Shown here piece after piece: positions 12,825 through 24,957 of a stretch of DNA of 64,000 nt (position 1 is the first letter of the stretch; each line of letters begins with the position of its first letter). The position numbers and the translations under genes were made by a program. The notes below the pieces were generated by a model that made no database searches, was not told the origin of the DNA, and saw only the letters and a program-made list of their open reading frames with translations. This DNA comes from Diphasiastrum complanatum (Eukaryota > Streptophyta > Lycopodiopsida > Lycopodiales > Lycopodiaceae), in the NCBI GenBank assembly GCA_029204225.1, contig CM055094.1, forward strand, positions 16,658,394 to 16,722,393, in the 5' to 3' direction.

Positions 12825-12924
12825 AGTGTGGTTAATGATCTTCTTGAAAGAATCGAATTCCTTGTACCATTTCAGATATAGATATTGGATATGTATTGGT
12901 ATATACTTCAATTATTTTGAATTT

Positions 12925-13053
12925 TTAATGTTTCCTTTTGGGTTTCACATGAATACACTTGGGGTATTTCAACTGTATATGAACAAGATTTCTCGTCCAT
13001 ACCGGGGTCAATGCCTAGTGGTATTCTTAGATGATATTGTCATCTATAGATAA
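12925..13053 (+). pseudogene. Short Ty3/gypsy reverse transcriptase remnant
   Basis: The reading FEFLMFPFGFHMNTLGVFQ ... MNKISRPY ... VVFLDDIVIYR follows the order of the gypsy RT core: FEFxVMPFGLxNAPxxFQ, MNxxFRPY and the FxDDIxIYS catalytic box. The FLDD aspartates are intact, but everything upstream and downstream is lost. It is an isolated exon-sized relic among AT-rich repeats. Confidence 0.6.
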
Positions 13054-13309
13054 TCGTGTAAGGAACAAGGGATAATTCAATGGTAGGAAGATCGGATCCT
13101 ATGTTTGGATATAGGATGGTCAGATGATCTTTTTGATATTCTGATGATCAAATCTAGAAGCAAAGAGCTTTCTTGGAGAGAAAACTGATGGTATGAGACA
13201 TCGATGATTTCAAAGGGGAATTCTTGTGCTAGAGTGATCTGTAAAACTAGTGGTTAGCATTTACATAATTAGTAATGTTGACAGTTGAAACCATTGGTAA
13301 AACTTGTTT

Positions 13310-13990
13310 AAGATATTTGGAGAGGTTATGAGATATAGATCCGGATCCCTAAATAGTATCTTATAAATCCCAAATCAGAAACCCTTAAAATCTATTTCTA
13401 TCTTTTTAAAGAACCCTTACTTCTTTTGAATTTCTCAAATATGGCCTCACACTAAAATTCATATGATCCTTCCAGTATGGGAATGACGACTATTTATAAT
13501 TATAAGACACATGATTTGTGAGTCATCAATATTCATCTAGGAGAATTGTGTGCATAGAATATTGAAGATTCTTGATATAGAATTTTCCTTGAATGAGAAA
13601 TATCCTAAGTTATTAACTAAAAACTGAATCCCAGTGAGTTCATATTGGATGCCAGAGTCTAACTGATATCAACGATAACCATTGAATTCACTTGGAATTC
13701 AGTAGAACTTTGTAATATCTAGATGTTGTTCTACGTGATTGTATAAAGTTTATATTGTTAAAGACAAATGTTATAATGGTCTTTAATTACTTGGTTGATT
13801 GTAGAATTTGGAACTCATAATCTGGTTAAGAATTGGGTTGGAAGAATATTCTTGGAATCTAGTAATTTTCCTTGTAGAAAATAGTTCAGAATGTTTCTTA
13901 CATTTCCTGAGTGGTATGTTGTGCATATACTCCAGTATTTTCCAATGATGAAGTATGGTTTTGAAATCTTGTAATTTATGATTGATGGAT
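13310..13990. repeat. R1 family fragment, copy F
   Basis: The first part repeats 10305-10480 in direct orientation (TTATGAGATATAGAT...CCCT(A)AAAATCTATTTC). From about 13490 it matches the reverse complement of roughly 9380-9700, including GACACATGATTTGTGAGTCAT and GTGTGCATAG. This mixed relationship is what revealed the inverted arms of the family. Confidence 0.5.
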
Positions 13991-14516
13991 CATAGATTAA
14001 AAGTGTTTAGTCTTTCACTGGCTTCTAGAAGGTATCCTCCCTGAGATGTCATTTTAATGAAGACTTCTTAGTTATTGGATTGAGCTATGTTTGAGCTTCT
14101 TCCAATCAGACTTAAAGTTGCTGCTCTCTTTCACTATAGGTATTTTCAAGGATGTACTACCTGCCTATGTGAAACACTTGCAACTGTATTTGAAGGAGCT
14201 GCTGCCAGTCATGCAAGGGTTAATTCTCATTGATTCTGGAGATATAAAAATTTGATGAGATTTTAGGCTCTTTTTCCCTCCAAAATACAGATTGGTGTTT
14301 TTTTTGGGTTTTTTTGGCTGGTTGGTTTGGGTTTCAAGTCCTTAGAGGCTATTCAGGGCCTCTTCTACCCTCTTACACCTCCTCCGCTAGCTCTGAACAG
14401 TCCAAACACAAAAAAATACAAAAAACTAACTCTAAACATCCAAAAATCTACCTAAAACTACTCTAAAAAGCAAGAAAATAGCTAAAATGCAGCTAAACTA
14501 GTTAGTGAAAACCTAT

Positions 14517-14533
14517 CCCCGGCAACGGCGCCA
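14517..14533 (-). other. Gypsy-type primer-binding site (TGGCGCCGTTGCCGGGG)
   Basis: On the minus strand TGGCGCCGTTGCCGGGGA is a familiar plant Ty3/gypsy primer site, usually assigned to tRNA-Asp. It lies one base from the TG...CA block at 14535-15352. The tRNA assignment is from memory of the family. Confidence 0.7.
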
Positions 14534-14534
14534 C

Positions 14535-15352
14535 TGTAGGGTCGAAGATCTTGCATAGTATAGCCCTCCCGCCTGTCAACAAGGGTTAGATCACTGGATA
14601 GGTACCTAACTATGCATAGATGCTATTTTTAGTTAAGTTCCTACTTTCTCCCTTAACTCTACTCACCACTAACACTACTCTCTCTTAACTCTACTCCTCT
14701 ACACTAACATTCATCATGATTGTAGGTGAAAGGAAGGGGATGATTAGAAAAGATGGAGGGAAAAGAAGATAGAAGAGAGAGATAGAGGGAGGGTAGAGGT
14801 TAGCTCAAATGCACATTGTACTTGCTAAAGGAGAAACATAAACTATTGAAACCAAAAAGCATGAACTTGAAAGCAATAGAAAACAACAAGATCAATAGCA
14901 AGCATGGAATTGCAAATGAGGATGCTTCTCTTCCAAAATTGGTAGAATTTCCTCCTTCTCATTAAGCATGAAAATAGTGTACAAATGGTGTCTTTTTATA
15001 AAATGGGGAAGACCCTTGCCCCTCAATCCTATTGCTAATATTCACAATGATCCTATCCATTCATCTTGGACCCAACTTGATCCAAGGGTCCACAAAAAGT
15101 ACATTGGTAATCACAAGATTCATGTGAGTCCCAATTTGGACCCAACTCTAAAAAAAAATCTCGAAGTTTAAAAATGACTTTGGGCCTCTAGTTTTATTTT
15201 AATTCCAAGGCCCAAGTCAAGTTTATTGTAGTTACAACTTTACTTGCATGCTCATTGGGCCATGGGCTTACACGCACATGATGCCATGCCCTCGTAACAC
15301 ATTTTATTGAATGATTTTATTTATTTACACTTTGTTGGGAATACCCCCAACA
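14535..15352 (-). repeat. Ty3/gypsy 5' LTR (minus strand), 818 bp
   Basis: On the minus strand it begins TGTTGGGGGTATTCCC and ends CGACCCTACA, one base before the primer site at 14517-14533. Its TG...CA ends and the adjoining PBS make a coherent 5' LTR. Leftward of the PBS a coding region should follow but only about 250 bp of leader-like sequence remains before repeats resume, so the element is truncated. No partner LTR was found in the window. Confidence 0.6.
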
Positions 15353-16119
15353 GTTGCGCATCTCTCAGGAGTTTGCCAAGAAATATCCAACAACAAAAGA
15401 GCGAGGTGGCTATATATTGCCAAATTTGGACCAGAGTCAAACACATAAAGAAGCAGTCAAACTCTTGGATCCACAACCTCTTTGGCGCCATCAGCTCTTC
15501 CTACAAAGTAAGACCTCGATGGCATGGTATATCGAAGCTCCCTCTCCTACATGTGCACAAGTCCTTATTACTATCCGGTAGCAAGGCGAGAACCGTTTCC
15601 TGTCACCAAGGTCAAGAATAGGATATTTTGGCCCAAGCTCACAGTCGATACTGGCAATTTAGCCGAAGACATGGACCAACTGCTGAGTATTCTACCAGAA
15701 GCACCATGGCAATCCTAATCGCGCCGGCAGATATTTTATGAATAATTGCGTCCTGGTAGCATTTCTGGCAGAACTCAGAGGTTTTTGGGATGGAGGGCTA
15801 CCCCCAATTGCCCTTGATATCAATAAACCCCTGCAAACGCAAGACAACCATATCAGCGTAGCAAGGCTCTATTATCGCGTTGCACTAACTTCCGCCCTGC
15901 ACGTTGATATGGTGAAGCTATGGAAAACCCATAACTTTCTATAGGGTATGCTCCATTATTACAAACCCATGCCCTTCCTAAACAAACTACGGTGGCAAAT
16001 GATGGAGGGCATCGGCACTACAATCTACCACTCCCAACAGCAACAGAGAAGCACAAAAGATCCAAGACGAAAAGGCTTCGATTGGTGTGGGACCACCAAT
16101 CCAATAAGGAGGGGGATGA
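15353..16119 (+). pseudogene. Unrecognised eroded coding remnant ending in a polypurine tract
   Basis: Several plus-strand frames chain across frameshifts and stops: a segment from 15354 (FAKKYPTTKERGGYILPNL), one from 15570 and one from 15738 (ALDINKPLQTQDNHISVA). Codon composition is less AT-rich than in the flanking repeats. The stretch ends AAGGAGGGGGATGA immediately before an LTR-like start at 16120, the arrangement seen at the 3' end of LTR-retrotransposon internal regions. I recognise no domain. It may be the C-terminal part of a gypsy polyprotein or captured host sequence. Confidence 0.4.
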
Positions 16120-16885
16120 TGTTAGCAACTGTGCTAACATAGAGAAAATAAAAACAAAGAAATAAAACTCCGTGGCATGTATTTTGTAAGTCCACGTATG
16201 AGTATCTGTCAATAAAGTTCAACCATGGCATGTGTTTTGTAAGCCCATGAGTAGAAGCTTAAATAATAATAAAATAGCTTAAACTTAGATTCAGAACTTA
16301 TACTTAGGAAACTTAAGATTAGAAATATTTATATCTTAAGTTTTCCTAAGTTAAGAAACTTTGAAGTTCTAAATCCTAAGTTAAAAGTTATAGAAAGGCT
16401 AGAAATAGATTAGTCCCATAAGTTAGTAGATACTTATGGAACACCCTCCTTGCCGTAAAAGGAGAGGTATTTGCCTTGTAAACAACACTATGAGATTGTG
16501 CTAAAATTGCTATCTCTTTTGAGATTATCATTCTATTTCTTTGTGTTCCCATTGGAAGGTGCATAGCTTGAGGGAAGGTGCTCGGGCCTCCTCTTGCCTC
16601 CTTTCATTGGATTATTATGGCATGCTTTAATTGTTATTTATTATTTAGCCGCAATTTATCTTTCAAACCCTCTGGGTGTTAATTTATGTCTTAGTTTAGC
16701 AACCTTGCTAGTTGTGTTTGCCTTAGCAAGGATTTTCATTGTTGTTTCTAATTAGCTTTATTCAGTTTTGGGCACTAGTTGGGTAAGCCTTAGTGCTCTC
16801 ATCTTTGTTGATTATTTCCGTATTTCTGTTGAAGCTTGTTGTAGAAAATTAGAAAGTGGACGATCCTCTACATCCCTATACTACA
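16120..16885 (+). repeat. Probable 3' LTR
   Basis: Begins TGTTAGCAACTGTGCTAACA directly after a polypurine tract and may end at CTATACTACA, giving TG...CA. An inverted, eroded relative lies at 7085-7556. The right boundary is uncertain. Confidence 0.45.
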
Positions 16886-17327
16886 TCCGTAAGTAGATCT
16901 AGCCACCATATGAACTAGAAATATTTCCAACATCTACACCAAAATCGAGTTTCTAGCATTTGTAGATTTGATCTTTTGTAGATCAAAACCCTATATAGGT
17001 TTATAGACTTGATCAGTTCCAAATTTGAATTCACATATTGGATTTGGCCGATTTTTTAGATCATTGGATCGGCCTAAGTGGTGGCTAATAGATTGCATAT
17101 CAAATTTTTAGCATTTGCATGTAGATTTGGAAAAATCAATTTTTTGTGATCTTGTCAAAACCCTAATTTTTATTGGATCCCTAGATAGTGAGGTTGTTGG
17201 ACTTCATTTGAGTGTGTTTCAATCTTAGGAAATGGCAACAGTCATTAGATTGAGGATAGATCATAGGTTGATCAAGATTTCATGATTCTATGTGTTAGTG
17301 TGATCATAGATTGAATTAAATCTGCAT

Positions 17328-18880
17328 ATGTTACTCACATATCTCATTGAGAATCTTGTAACTCAGCTACCAAAGAATTCTATTCCTCTTGAGTAAATAA
17401 TATATCTAGGAAATCTCTGAGACTAACAATACATTCTCTCGCACGAGTTTTCCAACCCACTTATCTCTTGCACCAATTTTTTTCACTTAATCAACCCCTC
17501 CCAGGTCCTAGCCCTCTAACCAATATCAGGTTGATTCAGTACACACACACATGATCAAATTTACTTATATTTCTACCAACAGGGATTAGTAACTTCTTAT
17601 CTTACTTGGTACTACTTATAATGAACAACAGTGAAATCCATTGGTTTATGGAAAATTATGAGATATAGATCGAAATCAAATTGTATCTTATTATTTACAA
17701 AATGTGGAAGCCCTAAAATCTATTTCTCTATTATCTTAAACCTCTACTGTTTAGAAATTTCTTTAATACGAGACAATTGGATTGAGATTCATATAAATCC
17801 TTCCAGTGTAGAACTTGGTTTTGAAGAACTGATAAAGCTATATGAGATATACTTCCATATATGATTTGTGAATATGGCTTAGAATCTATTCATGTTTTCA
17901 ATTGATTCAATGGAGTTTAGACTTTCGGAACCCAAATGTCAATCTCTATTTGATAGTTGATTATTGAGGCATAATTTTTCTATCACTCTGGATAAGATAT
18001 TCTATGATTTTTAGGGAAAAGTTTGGTGTGTAATAGTATTGGATACTAATTAAGGACTTTTTCAAATCTTTGATATCTTATACTTTCTCTCCTGAGAAAA
18101 TTTTAATTGAAATTATGGAATTTCTTCTTAAAGGGGGAGAAGAAAAGATAGGGGCAAAGGTCAAACTATCTAGTTGAAATAGAAGAACTCTATAAGTGAT
18201 TATTTTGAATAAGATGTAACTATAGGAGCTTTGGAGATATTGAGTTGTGAGGTATTCATGCATATGGAAAGTAGTGGTAAAGACTAAATTAAGGTTCACT
18301 GATTGTTGCCGAGTACCATTTTGTTATGGATTGGATATGAAGAATAAAGCTTTAATCTTAACCTTATGTCCAAAGATGTCTGTATAAGTTAGCCTAATCT
18401 TGGTTTGTACACTAAGATCTAAAGTAGACCGATTGGTTGAAGAAATTTTTTGTATAAGAGTTAGATGGTTGTAAAACTTGTGATGTGGAACTATTCACTT
18501 TAGAGATTTCTCAGATATGTTACTTATTCATGAGAAATAGAGTTTGTTTTAGTTTAAGTTGCAAGATTCTCAGTGAGTCATGTGAGTAACATATGTAGAT
18601 TATGGATATCTGTCAGTTTACAGCCTATGTTTATGTATAGGAACATAGTTGGATATGTTGCTTATGTACATCTTAATCTTGTGGATCTACTATGTGTTTC
18701 CTATGTACTGAGTTTATATCGTATACTTAAACTGAGTCATAGTGCATAGACATATGAACAAGTAATGTGTGGAACAGTTACTTGTAGGTTAAAGGTTTTT
18801 TCTATGGAAAGGATAATTCATTAACTTAGTTATGGTTTAGAAGAGGATCTAAATGTGGTGTTATACTATTGTTTGATTCT
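17328..18880. repeat. R1 family, copy B, with inverted arms
   Basis: The left arm from 17328 (CATATGTTACTCACATATC) is matched in reverse complement by 18496-18600 (GAGATTTCTCAGATATGTTA ... GATTCTCAGTGAGTCATGTG). The next arm segment (17440-17530) matches 18380-18490 loosely. The centre is near 17,960. The outer right part (18600-18850) is the reverse complement of about 31070-31350. Identity between arms is modest, so any hairpin would be imperfect. Confidence 0.55.
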
Positions 18881-19334
18881 GGGTATGACATGAAATATTC
18901 TAGAATATGGCAAGAGGCTTCTGCAATAAGCCCAAACAATACATAAATGAAGTAGAGAGTCAAAAGTATTAGAGATAAGCGACCAATTGGCATCATGCGT
19001 GTGTGAGTCCAACATTGGGCCTTAGGCTAAGAAGTGCCATGGAGTACAATTATTCAATAAAGTATTTTAAACTTAGCTTTTGTAGTTCTTAAGTTGGGAA
19101 ACACAACTTGACCTCAATAAATACAAAGTGATCTTGACGGTCAAGATAGTGATCCTGATGGAACTTCGATAGCCAATCAGAGTGAAGGGGCTTCACCTCT
19201 CAAATCTAAAAGAGGGAGCCATTTCCTTTCTATTTGATCACCTTCTACTCTTCCGAATAAAACTCTGTCTGTTTCTCCCCGTTCATACATTGCCTTCTAG
19301 AAACAAGGCCTTACATTCAATTTTAAAACTCGGT
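18881..19334. other. Unassigned stretch
   Basis: No coding signal. CATTGCCTTCTA and CAAGGCCTTACATTCAATTT near 19290-19330 also occur at 11165-11200, so part is dispersed repeat. Confidence 0.35.
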
Positions 19335-19675
19335 GAGAATATTTTATTGTAAGATTTGACATAAAATCTTATAAAATATATATATTTTAATATGATGAAA
19401 CATAAAAAAGTCAATTCAAAGATCATTACGATAGTATTTAATTGTTAAAACTAGTTTTATATTGTTATAAAGTTTATTTTTCTTGAGATTTGACATACAA
19501 GACAAAATCATGAGATAAAAGACAGTAAACAAGTAATTTGACAAGTTTTTTAGGACTTTATGACATAATATTATGTCAAATCGGTGATGTCATAAAAAAT
19601 TTGATTTGTTAATAATCTAGGTGTCATAGATTTGATATAATTTGATGACATAATTATATGGTAAAATAGACATGG
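19335..19675 (+). repeat. Direct repeat, left copy (about 340 bp)
   Basis: Paired with 20495-20865. Shared blocks include GATTTGACATA(A/C)AAGACAAAATCATG, ATGACA(T/C)AATATTAT(G/A)TCAAATC and AATCTAGGTGTCATAGAT in the same order. By eye identity is roughly three quarters. The pair could be eroded LTRs of a small element or an ancient duplication. Confidence 0.6.
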
Positions 19676-20494
19676 TTTTGTCATGTGACCTCTTAAATGG
19701 TTGCATAGGGTCATTTAGATTCATGATCAAAAGCATTTATATTATATTGAGGACCTTAGCGATATGTGACCTATATGATATATCTTTTTAATTGTTGGTG
19801 TGTGACCTATATAACCTTATATGAAATCATAGTAATTAGTTGAAATATCATTTAGCATTGTAATAAGGATGTTGATCAATGGTGTGCTAGCTAGTATATG
19901 ATTGATTGACATTGTCCAATCGCTTGCCTGTTCGATTCGATTAACTATTGTTCAATTCGAATATTATTCACTCAATCCAATCACTAGCTATCTTGATCAT
20001 GGGTAGCCATACAATATTGTGGAAGGTGCATGATTGATTTGTGAGATGTTGATCCTGCAAGCAAGACACCTGACAAAAACGAGATACATCTAAGCTTCAA
20101 TGGCAGTTTGGTTAAGGATTATCTAATTAGAAGTGAAGCTATCTAAGCAATTGTCTAGACATTGTCTAAGACTCTGACTGTCAATAGCATTATCTATGGA
20201 ACTATATAAGTGGCTACAACAGTGTCTAAAATAGTCTCCCTAAGGAACTTGTTGACCATTTGAAAGACAATATTCAAAGTTGAATATTGTCTTCCAAGCG
20301 ATAACTTATTGTGAAAGCATTATTTCAACTTTGAAAAGGCCCATTTACGAAGTCTCTCATTATTTGAACTTCACGAAGGATGGATATTTCCATGGCTATT
20401 GCCAGCTTTCACGAGTCATTGGTCATGTTTTTGATGGGAGGATAGCATGTTGTTGAATGGCTGATTGTAGTCGCTGCACTTCAGTGAGCAAATT
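19676..20494. other. Spacer between paired direct repeats
   Basis: About 820 bp, AT-rich, no open frame above 60 codons, and neither a primer-binding site nor a polypurine tract next to the repeats that I can see. Confidence 0.35.
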
Positions 20495-20865
20495 GTTTTG
20501 TGAAATCTGACCCAAAATATAAAGAAAAAACATAAAACATATTATTTTAATATGATTGAACATATAAGAAAGAATCATGAGTCATTATGATAGTATTTGA
20601 TTTTTAGAAAACTAATTTCTACAAATCTTATATTTTTATAAATTTTAATTTTTGTTCAGATTTGACATAAAAGACAAAATCATGAGATATAATGATAGTA
20701 TATGTTTTTATTAAACAACTAATTTGACAAATCTTTTGAGATTTTATGACACAATATTATATCAAATCGATGATGTCATGAAAATCTAGATTTGTTAAAA
20801 ATCTAGGTGTCATAGATATGATTTGTTGATTTCATGACATAATTATATCGTCAAAGTGAAAACAT
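20495..20865 (+). repeat. Direct repeat, right copy (about 370 bp)
   Basis: Diverged second copy of 19335-19675, same orientation. Confidence 0.6.
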
Positions 20866-21714
20866 GATTGAAAAAATTCACAAAGATCTTCACTACAAAA
20901 AATGATTCACTCTTGTCCAATGTCAAGAATCTTGAAAAAAAATTACCTTGTTTGAATCACAAACAAATGGACACACAAATAATGAGTTCAAACCTAATCA
21001 CCCCTAATATAGTGAAATCCATTGGAGTAACTTGCATTCAAATTTGAAATCTTGATTTCCATATCCAATCATCCATAATAGACTCATTCAGGTCCAAGAG
21101 AGAGATAAACAGATCAAAGCTCCTCTTGACAAGTCAAGACAAAATTTTTTAAAACCCTTTATCCATAAACCAACAAGGAAAAACATATCTGAAATGTATA
21201 CATTACTAGAAAGCACTGTAAAGCAAAACATTTTCAAGACATCCAGTTGTCACCATCCCACCACACAAAACCGCGCAAATTAGCACATTGAGAAATACAA
21301 GTGTCAACGCTGAATGTCAGTTGTTATCCATGTACAAAATATGTTAAACTCAACTAATTTGCTTGCAATGTAGATGCTATTAAGCAGTCCAATCTTCCCT
21401 TATTGAGAATTGCATATAGCGATAGGCCAAACCATATTGTTACTGTATCAGGACAAGTGCCATACTGATAAGTTTACTGGTTTTGGTCCTTATCTTTCAC
21501 TTGAACAAATAAAATATAATGCACTTAGAAAAGAACTATAAAATATAACGCTACGAGCCAAAATGTCCGAGCAGCGAGCTAGTTTCCGAGCTGTGGTCCC
21601 CGTGCTCCCCCTATTTTTGACACAAACTTTCTATTGCAAAACTTTCAATACACCCCCATCTCCCATGTACCAGTCCCATTATAGTATCGAAAGCACAGCT
21701 AGAAAAAGACATGC
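20866..21714. other. Unassigned stretch
   Basis: No recognisable gene, RNA or repeat. A short plus frame from 21563 runs into the minisatellite and is not supported. Confidence 0.35.
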
Positions 21715-22333
21715 ATTATTTCATGTCGTAAAAAATGACCTTTCTTATGGTATTTTGGGTATCAAAATCTGGGTATCAATTTTTTTTGGAATCGTAAATT
21801 TTGGGTATCAAATTTTTGGAATTGAAAAAAAATCGAATATCAACTTTTGGGACTCAAAAATTTTGGGAGGTTGAAAATTTTGGGTATCAAATTTATGGAA
21901 TCGGCAATTTTGGTTTCGGATTTTTTTGGAATAAAAAATGTTGGTATCGAAAATTTTGGAATTGAAAATCTTGGGTATCGAATTCTTTGAACAAAAATTT
22001 GGGTATCAAAGATTTTTGGTATCGCATTTTGTTTGAATAAAAAATTTTGGTATAAAAAATGTTGGAATCGGATTTTTTTGGAACCGAAATTTTTGGGTAT
22101 TGAATTTTTTTGGAATAAAATTTTTTTGATATCGAAAATTTTAGGAAGTCGAAAATTTTGGGTATCAAATTTTTGGAATCTAAAATTCTGGGTGTCGAAT
22201 TTCTGGAATAAAAAATTTTGGGTTTTGAAAATTTTGTAATCGAAATTTTTGGGTATCAAATGAAATCGAATGTTTTTGAAATCGAAAATTTTGGGATCGA
22301 ATTTTTTGGGAATCGAAAATTTTGGGTATCCAG

Positions 22334-22335
<2 letters not shown>
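21715..22335. repeat. AT-rich minisatellite (GGGTATCAAATTTTTGGAATC type)
   Basis: About 600 bp of degenerate repeats of the words TTTTGGGTATC(A/G)AA and TTTTTGGAATCGAA, which alternate with an irregular spacing of roughly 16-22 bp per half-unit. Because the unit lacks stops in several frames, both strands show open frames (minus 183 codons, plus 68 and 73). Their products are only repeats of words like IPKIFDTQNF or KFWVSNFWN. I regard this as non-coding satellite-like DNA. Confidence 0.8.
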
Positions 22336-22601
<266 letters not shown>

Positions 22602-22984
22602 AACTCATAGAAAACAAATGTATGGATAACAAATCCAAATAATGACAATCATTTGAGTTTATTGACTACCTATCAACATAATTGTAACCATTATGACTCT
22701 AAAACTTGGGTCAGATGTTGTGATATAGATATTTAGATTGAAGATACAAGTGAACAATATTTTGACGTTCTGGGTTGGAAACATAATGATCACATGGACG
22801 AAATTCATGGAACTTATGTATTTGAAAGGAATCTCATAGGTTTCATGTTTGAAACCTTTTCCATTTTCTTTTCACATGTTTCACATGCTTGAAACTAGTC
22901 CACTAGATTATGAAAACATGATCTCCACTATTGAACCGAAAATCCTAACTAACAAAAAAGATGAAGCAAATGTCATTGAATATG

Positions 22985-23135
<151 letters not shown>

Positions 23136-23444
23136 AAGAGTTTACAAGCATGTGTGTGTGTGTGTGAAACTCATAGAAAACAAATATATCAAAATAGGAA
23201 CGATGAAATAAAGAATCCAAAGTTGTAAGTCCGTTTTACTAATATGCAATTACAAAAATTAGAACATCAAACATGTAGAACCAAAATGACTCCAAACTAT
23301 CAAAAAACGAAGTAGAATTACTCTTCAATGGCCATGTCATCGACATAAGGACATGATCTTCTCTTTTTGCTCAAGGTCGGATGACAGATTTCAATAGCCT
23401 CCTCGTCCACTCTAGCAATGCACTCTGCATAAACCAGCAGACAC

Positions 23445-23627
23445 CTATAAGCAGCATGTAAGTAAACAAGATACAATTAACCTATCGAGCACAATAGTAA
23501 ATCAAAAGGGATAGACTAGAGTCGTTGCATCAAAACATATCACAAGGCAATATAGTCGAATATGCAAGCCATATACATAGTTGGATAGAAAATTTTAAGT
23601 ACATAGCATGACATGAAAGGAACTCAC
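23445..23627 (-). other. Intron 2 of methyltransferase-like gene
   Basis: Donor GACTG|GTGAGT and acceptor CTTATAG|GTGTCTG on the minus strand. Splicing in phase 2 restores a tryptophan codon and opens 42 codons to a TAA. Confidence 0.65.
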
Positions 23628-24086
23628 CAGTCCATAGGAATCTGAAAGTGAATGGACTCCTCTCCATCCTGGGACTCTAAAATATTGCCCTGTGCGGTGC
23701 TATTTTTTGTTTGCTCGTAAATCATCGGAGATAGACATTCTCTAACCAGTGCCTTGTCAATGTCAATGGAGAAAGATGGCCTACGGAAGTGCCTTGATGC
23801 CCTCAAAACAACACCTGTGCCACATCCCAAATCAAGAACGTGGCCCTCTTGGAGGACACAAATACTCTAGGAGAAATAGCATTAAATTAGGAGACTTCTC
23901 AACATCTCCCCTCCATGGTGCACCAATGGATGGATTCATTATTCTCTCTTGAATAGGCAAGTGGTGGACCAACACTTCATGTTCTATCTTTAACTTCATC
24001 TTGCTTCCCATCCTATGAGCAGATTCATTGAAGACATGAGGAATGCAGTTGTTCTTGCCAAACAAGTAGAGAATGAGAGTTTTTGT

Positions 24087-24322
24087 CTGCAAAGCAAATG
24101 CAAAATTTTGTTGAAAATCACATAAGATAGCCTAAAGAGGCATGTTTAAGCATTAAATAACATAAAAAACCATGTTCAAGCACAAGAAAAGTATGTTGAA
24201 GCATAAGTTAACATTACATAAGATAGCCTGAAAAATCTTGTTGAAGCATAAAAAAAGCACGTTGAGGCCTTAAAAAACATTATTAAAGATAGCATAACAT
24301 TTTATGTCAATTTCAAACATAC
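24087..24322 (-). other. Intron 1 of methyltransferase-like gene
   Basis: Donor AAAG|GTATGT and acceptor TTTGCTTTGCAG|AC on the minus strand. Joining keeps the frame (MMVK then TKTLILYLFG), phase 0. The 236-bp interior has repeated AAGCAT/AACAT words and stops in all frames. Confidence 0.7.
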
Positions 24323-24957
24323 CTTTACCATCATATCGAATATGTTCACTTCATCAAAAACTCTATCATCTATGACAACAAATTTGCGAATGGGGTACAA
24401 ACCCACCACTCTACTATGATGCTCCATTAGTCCAAGAGAGTTCATAGGGGAAAACAATGCTACACATCCTGAATCGTTCATAAGGGCAGCAGATAACCCC
24501 AACGAATACAATACATGATCATCTGTAAGAACATTCCAACTGGTAGTAGCGCCAGGATCTGTAGTCGGCAAATCAACAAATTTTGTGTTCACCGACCATG
24601 TGCAAGCTTGTCCATTCCTAATGCTTTGTCCAATGCTATTCTACCCAAAGACACATAATCCCAACAAAGAACTTCACACACTCCATCACCACTTAGAGAA
24701 ATCAATGAGTCCAATGACACAAAAGTGGACTCCATAACTCTTTTTGATGAAGTATGTTTTACCATAGGAATGGGAGAGAGGTCATGCTCATCATCTATGT
24801 CATAAATCAAAGGCTCTGCATGCACAACCATATTACCATTAAGAGATGAACATCATGACAAAGAACTATGGGCTATTTAAGACAAAGAAGTATTTACAAT
24901 GTGTTATTTCAGCTTACCCGTCTCAAGAATACTTCTTTTTTTAGGTCTCCCCATTGG

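Larger units (their letters stand above)
23318..24831 (-). pseudogene. N4/N6 DNA methyltransferase-like gene, three exons, two frameshifts
   Basis: Seen: three minus-strand exons (24831-24323, 24086-23628, 23444-23318) join in frame through introns 24322-24087 (GTATGT...TTTGCAG) and 23627-23445 (GTGAGT...CTTATAG), ending at TAA 23318-23320. The product is about 360 residues. Motifs in order are a degenerate motif IV-like TTDPGATTSWNVLTDDH (about 24550-24500), a hydrophobic beta-strand-rich core, APWRGDVEKSPNLMLFLLEY, then the AdoMet loop VLDLGCGTG (about 23840-23815) and SIDIDKALVREC. Known: this order (catalytic DPPY-type motif before the AdoMet motif, preceded by an EKP/S segment) is typical of beta-class amino methyltransferases. 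Odd: DPPY is replaced by DPGA. Frameshifts occur near 24590 and 23865, and the start has an in-frame stop close upstream, so it may be incomplete. A relic of a transposon-borne or host amino methyltransferase is my inference. A small-molecule methyltransferase is possible. Confidence 0.55.

Noticed and set aside
12826-12924. N-terminal part of the gypsy RT frame
   Set aside because: The first 33 codons do not resemble RT. Only the part from about 12925 does.
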